Source: Paracentrotus lividus
Taxonomy: Eukaryota; Echinodermata; Echinoidea; Camarodonta; Echinidae
Reading direction: 5' to 3'
NCBI GenBank assembly: GCA_940671915.1
Contig: CALNVZ010002974.1
Coordinates: forward strand, 24,488,853 to 24,552,852
Length of the DNA stretch: 64,000 nt
Part shown: in pieces, positions 13,201 to 25,200 of the stretch
How the letters are laid out: each line of letters opens with the position of its first letter
Position numbering within the stretch: the stretch's first letter is position 1
The notes under the pieces: generated by a model
What the model was told of the DNA's origin: nothing
Database searches by the model: none
The model's input: the letters and a program-made list of their open reading frames with translations, nothing else
Position numbers and translations under genes: made by a program

Positions 13201-16200
13201 ACACATGCCTCCATACATGTATGCGGCTAGCTAGATTGCATCATGAATATTCATAAGCCAGCATGGAGATATGGACAAAGGGGAGGAGCTTGTATCAATG
13301 CAATGCTAGCTACTTGAGACAATAGTACACATGGGGTAGATTGGTGGGGAATTTTTTGTTGAAATAATGTTAAGTAAGATGAATTGAACGCAAGTGCAGT
13401 TTGTTTTGAAATGAAAGAAAACTGTTGTACATGTACAGTGTAGATCCAATATACATGCAATATACATTGTATGTACCAGAATCAAACTGTACCATGACGA
13501 TGGAATTTTACAAGGGTTTGTAGTAAAAATGATATTAAATTTTCTTGAAAGATTTACCTTGAACATATCAAGTAATATGACCTACATTCGGACATTAGCT
13601 CCGGCTCGTCCATATACGTCCTTCCACTCATGCACCCAACGGTCGAGTGTACAGACGAAGGGCTCGACGATTAAGAAACTTCTCTTGATTGGATCCAAAA
13701 AGGCCTTGGTTTCCCAACATCCAATTAAATTTTGGGTTATATTTTCTGGTTCAGCAGTATTTATTGTCTAACTTTCCGCCCGGGATGGACCATTAACCTG
13801 TCATAATTCAGAGCAGTGAGGTGATGAAGTGCATACCACCCGGCTCAGAAGGGCGAATTTTCGGGTTAACCTAGCACTGTCAATACAAATTGACTACTAG
13901 TCCTCCAATACAAACGCTGAGAAGGCCCTATTTTCCAGTCAACAGATTACCTCGAAAATAATATTATGGAGAGAAAAATATTTAAATATATGATTTCAAC
14001 CCGGGATGGGTTGTAATCGGGGCTAGTTTTTGGTGCAGGGACATTTCTTTACAGCTCTGCGCATTATTTTACACGTAATAGACGGCGGAGCGGGATCTGC
14101 CTCACAGAGGCCGGAAATTACTTCATATGGGAAAGAAATAATACTCCTCAAGTACTAGATGTATCAGGGGTAGAATTAAAAGGATTAATTAATCAAAATA
14201 ATGAACAAGTAATGTCATGGTCAACCCAGTGTAATCAACACTGTTGTTTCCATGTACATGTGTACTTATGCTTGGCAAATAGATGGCAGAGAGGTCGATC
14301 AGAGGGAGAGAGAGAGAGAGGGAGAGGGTTGGGGCCAGAGAAGGGGTGAGAGAGAGGAGGAGATGAAAGAGAAACCCGTAAAGATAAATAGAAAGAGAGA
14401 GAGTGAGAGGGAGAGAGAGTGAGAGGGAGAGAGAGAGAGAAAGATTGTAGGGATGGAGAAAGAGAAAAATCAAGAGAAAGTGAGAGAAAGGAAAACAGAG
14501 AGAGAGAGAGAAAAAAAAAGGATTGTAGGGATGGAGACGGAGAAAAAGGAAGAGAAGGCGAGAGAAAGGAAAACAGAGAGAGAGAAGGAGAGAGAGAGAG
14601 AAAGGAAGAGAGAGAGAGAAAGGAAAACAGAGAATGAGAGAGAGAGCTAGGGAGGGGGACTAAGCACTGAACTGGAAAGTATCTAATCCATGTGATATCC
14701 TTGATCACCCATGCATGTCACTTGTATCTCAGTACTAGGATCTTCTGAAGATATTAAGTAATTATGAGAGGGATATTATGATCGAAATGGATTTTTACCA
14801 GGGCAAGAGAAGGGGAGAGAAATAAAATCAGAGAGAGAGAGGAGAGGGAGAGAGAAAGAAAGAGAGAGGGAGAGAGAAAGAAAGAGAGAGTGAGCTACAA
14901 TTTGTAGGAAGAGGGATTAGACACTGAACTGGAAAGAATTCATGTGATATACTTGATCACCCATGCATATCTTTTGTATCTCAGTACCAGGATCTTCTGA
15001 AGATATTAAGTAATTATAAGAGGGATATTATGATTGAAATGGATTTTTACCAGGTTACAAGGTCTAGCTTTAATACGGAAGTGATTGCATTAATATGTAA
15101 TGCAGTACATGGAGCACCAAATGAAAATCGTTTACTTCGTAACCTTGGAAATCTGTAAAGAAAAGGTGGATATGTGAGAATAATCCAACAGTAGGAATTA
15201 TTTCTTGTTCTGGTCAGCCTTAACTTGTTTAATTTCAATCAATTATGATTAGATGATGGAAATCTTTCTAGTTTCATGTATAATAAACAAGTAAAGTAAT
15301 TGCAATGTGGGATTAATATTAGAGATATATGAATAGAAAATTGATGAATCCTATGTTAATCATATAAAATAGTAATAGAATTTTCAAATTGTATCATTTG
15401 ATTCAAAATAACAGTGATTCCCTGTATTTAGGGTTTTATTTTTGATTTACCTTTGTAAGTATAAATTTCCCTAATATAATGATTTTGTAATCTTGAAGAT
15501 TATATTTTTGAAAAGGAAAAAACATCCGACTTATGAAAGGAAAATAAAAATTATTGTTTACATTACATTTTGATGGGGAAAAAAAAAATCTTTACTTGTT
15601 AATTGATGCTGTGAATTATTTTGGTAACGATTATTAAATTGATAGACATTATGACATACATTGAATCATATCTCAATAAAAGGTATTCCCAGGCAATCAA
15701 TTCTTTTGTCGACACGTACAAATATTCTACTGGAGGTCACCTCAGATATGCTTCCAGGCAGACACGAGATACCGCATGAGAAATCTAAATAGCCAATATT
15801 TATTTATCTATAGCACTGTATTGGGTTTGTACTGGCTAGCATGTACCATGTGTTCTGAACGGCAAATTCGAGCCAACAGAGTGGAGATCGCCAATGGAAC
15901 AACCAACACCACTTTCTAGCTATAATTAGACCTCCTCTCCCGCTCTCTCCCCATCCAACCTTAAGCCTTTAGATGTGCGTTGAGCAGTGCAAGCAAAGCT
16001 CGTTAGTGAGTTGAACGTGGAATCTAATTTTGCATGGTATCCCCGGGATTGCTGGGGAACATGCGTGGACCAGGTGATGCGGTGAATTCTGGGCCAATTT
16101 CGCCTCAGCGTGTCGTAGTGTAAATTGTTCTACCACATACCTTGTTGGGATTTTTATTAGTCATACACCCAGGGTGTTCGTGGTGTGGGGCTCCCTCATA

Positions 16201-19200
16201 AAGGTTCAGGTTGAAGTTTGCTTACTCAACGTTTCACAACTTGGTGTTTGCAAACAGTCACATTCATGTATTTAGATTACACTTCGTCACAAGGGATCTG
16301 CGTGTGAGTTAGTCGGTAAACACTAATAGTAGGAGACGATTCGGATCAGGAACATTGTGGTGGATCTTTCTTTGTGGTATATATCTTTGGCCTTTGTGGA
16401 AAGTATCATTTGAGTATAATGGATTCTGATGAGAGTGATGAGTAAGTATAGATGTCATTTAAACATTGATGTAGTACTTGTATTAAGAACTCAGGAATGT
16501 GATATGCCTGGAATGTACATGCATGTGTCAGGATAACATTTGGACTTGTTTCAAATTGTCAGTTCTTTGGTAAAGACACATTTATATTTTCACATTCAGG
16601 TATTTTTGCCATTTGGGGTGAGGTGGGGAAATTCGTGAAGGCCTAATTATTCTGCAATTCTTGTGGTGTTTTCATTGCTATAAATGGCCTTATATTGAAG
16701 TAGGAATTTTTGCAAGGATTGACATACGAAATTAGAGAAAATAAAACGTAAGCAAAAATTTCAGCTTATACAGAATACCTCTGTGAGCAAAATAGTATTT
16801 TAAAAAATAAAATACTTATTATGTTATCAAAAAGAACGGGGGCAGGGAAGGGGAGGGTATGTGATATTATTATATATAATTTTGCAATCCCTAAAAGTGG
16901 GGATATTGATGAATCATTAATGTTTTAGTCATATACCAGGGGCTTATATCCTTCATTGCTTTTGATGATATTACTTTCCACATTTTCTTTATAAATGTCA
17001 GACAGTTGATGACTTTCAAGTTTAAAATAGTGACTGTCACCCTTGAGCCTCCTTCTCATTATTTAATGATTACATACATGTACATGATGATATATGGAGT
17101 AAATTGTACCAAATCATAATGTAGACCTACATCTAAAATAATATACATCTATGTACAAACACTTTATTGAATCATGACACACATATATAATCTAATAACA
17201 CAAATTTCATTATACAGTTTCCATGCAATTGCAGTTATACATCAGTGTATCCATAGTTACAATGACCATTATTTTGATGACAGATGTTCCTGCAGTGTTG
17301 TGCTGGAAATGTCTGATTTGCCATGATAAACTGTAACACAATTTCATTTGGATGTAGCTAGATTTCAACATTTTTTTCAGGCAAAGAAAATTATCCTGCT
17401 CATAAAAACATGATGCTTGTACAAGAGTATTCCTATTTCCTTTCATTTGCTGATTTCAGGAGTTATCAAATCTTTGTCTAGATATTCATTAACACAAAGC
17501 AAAATCCTGTTCATTTATTTCACATGCAAACATATATTCATATAAATATTTTGTCAATAGGTGTCTAGTCAGCAGTTATAATACAATGATAATAATCATT
17601 GTATCTAAAGAAACCTGCTTTGCATAACAAGAGATTATTACTATAAGTGATAATTTCAAGTATCAAAGCTTGATGTTAATGGCCCTTTGAATGTTTCAAT
17701 CAATATTTATTGTGTAAACACAAGGTAGAGCTAGCTTGGTTATCTGCACGTTCACAGCCTGTGTATGGATAATGTATACCAACACAGATGTTGACATACT
17801 GTGCGTGTATTGAATTAACCTTTGGACAAGCTAATTTTCATATTTAATTTTATGGTGGACTTATGAATATGATACAATATTAACAATTAATTATTTCCCT
17901 TCCCCTGTTTTCCTGATAAACTGACAGAAGATTGTGATATGCATGGAACATAATCTGAATTTAATTTTTCTTTTAACAAATATGAAAATGTTTGAGCTTT
18001 TTAGTAGCCCTTAACAATTGATTAAAGTTGGAACTTTAAAGTGGATTTATATTTTTTAATTTTTTTTTTTAAAAATCTGGGTCTTCAATTTTGAAAGTTG
18101 TAGCTGGTCTCATATTGAAGGTGTTTTTCACATACCTTTTAATTGGTATTTTTGATTGATAGGTGTTTCCACCATAATCACTAACTCTAAATTTGAGCAT
18201 ATGGAAAATAATAACATGTGCTGTACATTTATGGTGACACCACGTCTCAGAAACACATTACGTTTGTAAGTAGAATTTGTGAGAAACATTTTCAAATATA
18301 GTGCCTTAAAGGTAGTGTCAGCCTTTTGCAGGCAAAAATATTAAATTTCTAGTTTGTAGAGGATATAGTAGTATACCAATGACTATATCTTCCCACAACA
18401 TGATTAAGCTCAAATGTGTATGTTTGTCATTATATTGCGATTATCAAAAGTCATTCCTATTTTTTCGAACCTTGAAAAATATACCGTACGGAGCGAACCG
18501 CTGACCATTAGCGCACAGAATAATGCACGCTGATGCGCCGTGTGTATATTGCTGTGTACGGTCCGTGCTGCACGCGCTGTAATATCAACGATGTTGATGG
18601 AGAACTGGTCAAGATTGGTAGTCAGATTTTCGTTTCGTATTACTGATCTAGGCAACCTATGACAGTAAGATTGAATAGACAGTATAGGTCGATCATATTC
18701 TACAGTTATGCCAAGTTGCATTAGTTTTCGCAATTTGTGAAAAAGGCTGATACTACCTTTAAATTGCCATCGTGTATTTTGATAAAAAATCGGAACTTCA
18801 AAATTCAAAAACATATTACAAACTTAAAACAGGGAACTAACTATTCATTGGTAGATTGTAATGAATATATTAGAGAGCGCAGGTGTTAAATACAGGATGG
18901 AAAACACTTGCTATCATTCATCAAGAGTAATCCTGTACGGTCAATGGATTATCAAAGGAATTAACACCTTTTGAATGTGTAACTTGGGGAATATAAATGT
19001 ATCTTCTTCTGATAGTCCAACATTTGCTTCAGCAACAATTGTTCAAGAATTTTTTATTTTTCCCTCAGATGATAAAGATTTGTTTATTGTGTTTATGGTT
19101 AGTGTGATGGTAAGTGCAATGTATAGTTTGATTAAGGAAAAGGCTGTTGGAATTCATTTAGTGGAGGAAATTAATTGTGAAGCATCTTTTATACAATCAT

Positions 19201-22200
19201 TCACCACTGGGGATGATGGCTGCATCTTCAAATACACATTTGCACTTATATTGGGCTCAAGATTTGGGCCATCCATGGATATTTCTCAAGAATTCGGCCA
19301 TCTGTGGAAATTGCTCAAGATTTCGGCTATCTGTGGACATTTCTCAAGATTTCGGCCATCTGTGGACATTTTTTGAGAACTGATTCCTGGACAGCCATCT
19401 TTGTTTGGTGTACAAAGTTCTGCAAAGTGTGCACATGTGCCAAATGTCATCTTAAACTATCTGCTGCATGCACCAAAAGTAGACCACTTCGTACAAAGGC
19501 TTAATATTTGTAGGATTGAAGATAAAATTGTAATAATTGGGTGTTTATATTTTTCTTATTTCTTATCGTTGCAGGTTACGTCGTTCCGAGACAGAGGATA
19601 CCTCCGACACTGCTGATAGGCTTATTGCAAGACATCGCAGGAGAAAGAGCAGTGTAGGCAGTAACAGTGATGTTTTTGAGTCGCCTCACAGAAGTGGTAA
19701 GGAAAAAAATAATTAGGGGGGAAAATAGGGGAAAAAAATCTAGTTTTCTTGAAACAGTTGTAGGCTATTTCTGAACAACAATGGATAATTAGAACCCAAA
19801 GAAACTTGTTCTTGTTCTATAGTGAACAATGTTAACTGAAAGAGAAGTGTAGGCAGTTCCCGTGATATTTTTTAGTCGCCTCACAGAAGTAAGAAAACAA
19901 GATACAAGGGTGGAGGGGGGGGGGTGGTAATGGATGGGGAAAATATATCCAGTTTCTTCAACAAAATATTAGACTATAATTAGACATTGATTGAAAATCA
20001 GAGAAGAAAGAAACTTGTTCTTGTTCTGTCATGAATAATGCTAATTACACTGAGTTTGACAAAAAAAGTTTAACAACTGGAGTTTGTGAAAAATTGCTTT
20101 AGTACTGCAGCAGTCAAGCTTTATAGGAGGGTCAACTGAACCTGAATAGAAATAAAGTATAAATAAACCCTTTATTCACCCTTATCATAATTGTTAATGG
20201 GAACACTTTTGCTAGAAATATAAAAACAAGATATCTTATCATTTATACATGATTTTCAAATATCACAAACTCTTTCAAAGATTAGTGGGCATGATTTTAT
20301 GATGATCAAGTTGATCTTTCATGACATAGTGTAGTCATGGTTCTGGTGTCCAATATAATTGATCTCACACTGTCCAATGATAAGTTGAGCCATCCATGTC
20401 TTCTATAAGAAGAAAAACCAAGTTTGGTCAGGCGTACATAATGGTTAGTCTCTAAAGATTTAAAGGGCATGCTTGTCATCTGTTTGGAGCTGTAAGGGCA
20501 TTAGTGCTGTAATAAAGTATGTGAGTTAACACCCTTATGGCTCTTACATGTAGATTATGTTGGTAGAGTAGAGCTGGTCTTCACAGACCTTCATGTGGGA
20601 TGCTTTAAAGAATTTAAAAGATTGAGTAACTTTGCAGAGGCCTGCAAAATCTGAGCTGTTGGGCCCGACATGCCGTCAGTACATGTAATAATTTGCAAAC
20701 AGGAAACCCTGAAAATTTAATTCCCTAAGGAATCATTACATGCTTTACAAAAAGGTATTAGCTTTCCTCCATAAACTGCAGGGTTAACTTAAGCATACCC
20801 AGATATGCTTATGACTATGTTCTAATAGACTAATATATTGCTTTGAATGTATTTATTACTTGTACTGTAACACTGTAGTTTTACTTGTGGGCGAACCCAA
20901 TACAAACATGTTCCTTCTCAGGAATTTTGCCTCCCTCTGAATCATGAAATAAATGCTCGTATGAAGTGAGATAGAATGAAATATATTTTTTTAATGTTAT
21001 GAAACCATTCAATACCTCCATATGTGAGCAAAAATGTTGACTTTGTTTTCTTTTGATATTTTTCTTTGAAGTAGAAAGAATGACATACATGTATATGGCA
21101 TTTGCATTCAATGTAGCCATTGCATTTATCTGGAAATATTGATTTACCAAAAATAATCTGCACACAAATGTTATTGACTCAGGTCAGTTTACGTATAGAA
21201 TTATTGACATAAAATTCTCATCTGACTGACCTATCAGAATCAGTATGTAAGGTAACGTCTTGTTAAGACAATTTTTAAAAGAAATTTGTTTGATTTGTGG
21301 TAGCCATAAGTCAGAGTTGTTATATTATCTATCTTTTGAATTTTTTGAATTTTTACAATTATGAAATAATTGTATATCTACATGTAGTGAGTGTGTTTAG
21401 AATCATCTTACTTCCTATTAGTTTTTGTGCTTGTGAAAAAAAGAAGAAAATAAATAACTGCAGAAATTTTGTTTAGCAGTGCGGAAAGTGTGGATTTATA
21501 AGATGGATGCATCTAGGGAATGTTTTTATGACTGGTTCAGGAGAACAGGGAATATGGAGTTGAGAAGAAGTTGGAGAAAAATGATGAATAATTTTTTAAC
21601 ATGAAAATTTGAAACATTTATGTTTGAGAGGCGGAAATAACACACTTCCATCTGTGAGAGTGACGCGATGTTGATGCCTCTAAACGTCGTCTGGTTTCTA
21701 CTCCCTCAGCTGCTATATGCCTCTTCCTGATCCAATTATTGGAGACAAACATAGTTGTGGGACATGTTTGGATACAGGAACTTTAAGAGGATTACACAAA
21801 CTCCCCATCTTGATTGAATTATTAATTTAAACAATTACAGAGTTTTGTACAGTAATACACCCAGCAAGTTGTGGTTTCAGTATGGGGGCAAAGTGGTATG
21901 AGTTATAAAGAAATACTTTCTCCATTTTAATCCAGGGATAACAGAAGTGATTTGAAATAGAAATATGATGCAGATATTTGTAGAAAAATTATTATAAATG
22001 TTCATAAATTCTTTAAAATTCATCCTGTCAGTTGATGTTGATTCAAATCCTAACTATGACACAGTTTCCACTCATGCGATGCTGAGGAAGAACACAGGAT
22101 GCTATTCAAAGTATTTGCAAATGAATGAATTATACTTCGGATATGATGCCATTTCTTTCTTTAATTAATGTTTGTATAATCATCATCATTCTGTGGAAGT

Positions 22201-25200
22201 TATTCAACATTTCAGAGGCCATAAGACCTTTTATAGCATTTGGCCATGATTCAAATAGAGGTATGATCGCTCATTCTGTAGAGCAGTTGTTCCTGGAATT
22301 GCTACATGTAGTTCAAAATCAAGTCAAGATGCTGTAATATCATTTTGTAAATTGTAGGCATTTCTTCTCAGTACCAAGCCCTGAAGATAGGACTTACATT
22401 GGCGGGTCTTTGTTTTGAAGTAAATAAGAATAATAATAAAGTGAAGTAAATAAGACAATGACAATGCTGCCATAGTGCAAAATTTTGGAATCTGTGCATA
22501 TACATGTACATGTATTTTTTATTTGACTCGAAGCAAAAATTATTAGTTACTTCTCAATTTCAATATGATGAAAGAGATTACACGAAATGAAAGATTTTTC
22601 CTTTCTTTTTTAACTTCAAACTTCAGGCTCTAGAGGTCGCCACGAGGACTACAGTGACTCAGATTCAGTGACAAGCTCCGCGTCAGTTGATAGACCAAGC
22701 AGAAGACATCTCAAATCTGATAGAACGGATATTAGAGAAAGCAGGAGGAGACAAGAAACTCGTAAGTTATCAAAATATTATGAAGGGATGGCCATTAACT
22801 GAACTTAAAGGGAAATTATGTTTGTGGTCATGTGATTCAATCGTGGAAGAAACTGTCTCACAGTGATTGGGTAATGTTCATTACAATTCAGAATTACTGT
22901 ATAATGTGAGGTTTTGGAATCACCAAAATGTTAAAAAAATCAACTCAATTCTGGATAGATTCAGATGCACTGCACACAGAAATGCATGCATGGGATTAAA
23001 CATTTCAGCTGTTTTGTACCATATGCATGAAGCTACAAAGGCTGGTGTGTTTTTTTTAATGCAATCCATTTACATGTAAAACTGCAGGAAAAGAGATGAC
23101 AGAATACATGTGGTTTAAAACCAAGTTTTTATTATCATAAAGACATAGCTATCATATGAAGATATGAAAATAGTATACACACCTACTACAGTGTACCTCA
23201 ATCAGGCCGATTCATACCAAAACATCAAGATAAGACATACCAGTATCAAAATTTGACATATACATGTATTTACTACAAGAGCAGTTGTGTAATTTACCCC
23301 CTCTTTTTCCCATGCTTTCAAGATACATTATATTTCGCTTAGCCAACTAACAGTTTTTGTACACACAACATACACTTCAAAATTTTGAACAAAGGTCCAC
23401 AGCGGCCAGAATCCAAAGTTTCAATTTACATGTAGATTTTCAAAATAATGGTTAGATTGAGACCTTAAGTAAGATAATAACAACATCATATTCAGAATAT
23501 GTGCTGGTGAATAAATCAAGTAACTCATGTTGTTTTTTTTTTTTTTTTTTTTTTTAAAGATTAATTCAATTGCCTCTTTCAATTCATAGATTTTTACAGT
23601 GGTGTTTAGGTTCAGTCCGGTTAAGACCCCTTCCTTCACAAAGTGTTTATAGTTCTGTTGCTTCAATCTTTTTAAACATTTTTTTTTTCTTGCCCTTAAA
23701 GTACCAGCACTCTCCAGAAATAAGCATCTGGCTTGTCATGTTATGGTTAGGTTAATCACACTTCCAATATTGCCTTTAAATTAGATCCAAGAAACTCTAC
23801 CAATATTACACAAACATCACACGTGTGGATATTACTTCCCATATTGCTGACTGAGAACTAGCAGGGTGTTATAACTCTTCATAAAGAATGATCTGAGTTA
23901 AGGCCTTCTGATCTCTCAGAAGACCATACATGTATGTACAAATTGCCGTGATCATAAATTGATTTAAAATTAAATGATTTTCATTCAGTAAGTGCATGCA
24001 CCGCCCCAGTATCAGAGCAAGACGCCAGGGATAGTATTAGACTCATGATAACGAACATTAACAACTTATTGGCTGCAACCAACGATGACTCAAGCGATCA
24101 GGAGAAGATGAAATTGATCAAACTGAAGAAGAAGGAGGAAGAGGAGGAGAAGAAGAATTCGGATGATAGTGACAACGATGTGGATGATAGCATCTTTGAT
24201 ATGGAAGATTCCGTGGAATCCAAAGATTCTGGAATTAGTGGTGAGATGGATGGTGGTGATGGGTTCTTTGGAAGGCACAGAAGGTGGTGGTCGTTTACAT
24301 ACTCTGAAGAAAGCGATTAATATACTTCTCTACAAAAAATATTAAACCACTTTCCAACTAAGCTCCCATATGGTTTGGTCTAACAATAATTGAATAATTA
24401 CCCAAGCTGTGTTTTGCACTCTAACTTTATTATGAAATAGTAATGCACTGTAATCCACATTTGAATTCACAACTAAATCAACCTGTAAATGAACAAGTAA
24501 ATTCACAAGCGACTTAACCTGAAAATGCACATACCAATTAACCAAAATCTTCCATTCCTGATTATATGCTGTTGGGCAAGTGAACAATATAATATAATTG
24601 TCTGTTGAAAATTAGGGGGATATGAGACTTATAAATGTAAAATTAATTTGATCTGAAAAATTAAATGTATTTTGACACATTTTTACGATTGTCAGCATAG
24701 TAATTATCACAGCTAATGGTGTAAATAGGGTGAATATCACCAAACTACTGGATTGAAATGAATTAGAAAACAAGTAGAAAAGAAAATGTCTTGCACGATA
24801 TCCCTTTGAAAAGTTGTAAGAACATTGCTATTAGGTCTATTTTTAGATCCCCAATCTCCTCTTATTATTGGTTCTAGCATCAGTAAGTGAATTTCAGGTA
24901 AAGGCTGTTGTCAAATCGATAGAAGATTGGAATAGAAAATGGAAGTAATGAAACACTGGTGGACTGGGGAAAGAACTTACTCAAATAAAAATAGGATGTT
25001 TTAGATAAGTGACTATTCTTTTTCAAGTCAAATTCAAATTCATCTGTATAATGTTTAAAAATTATATTGAATTGAATACTAGTTTCTAGATTTTATAATA
25101 ATTTCTGCCTTCTATTCCATCCTCTTAAAATGCAATCACAGTATTTTATAAGCTACAGATATTACTTAATCCTATAAATAGCAATATTATGTCATATTTG

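Larger units (their letters stand above)
6288..19574 (+). other. Intron 2 (13.3 kb; repeats and an internal promoter candidate)
   Basis: It contains the nested palindromic element at 6713-9140, a CT-rich pyrimidine stretch (about 9700-9845), an inverted-repeat MITE (10929-11151) and GA-rich tandem duplications (14300-15057). It also contains the alternative first exon (to 16441), the TTAA-flanked MITE (18306-18762) and a 33 bp minisatellite (19255-19372). The segment at about 13590-14130 is unusually rich in CpG and contains CCCGGGATGG twice. I could not classify it. Nothing recognisable was seen in 9140-10900, 11160-13580 or 16450-18300. Confidence 0.6.

Noticed and set aside
14235..14708. 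157-codon minus-strand Ser/Leu/Pro-rich frame
   Set aside because: Translation of the GA/CT microsatellite; no domain and all three frames stay open.
18410..18814. 134-codon minus-strand frame
   Set aside because: It lies across the TTAA-flanked MITE and reads past its end; no known domain and no start context.
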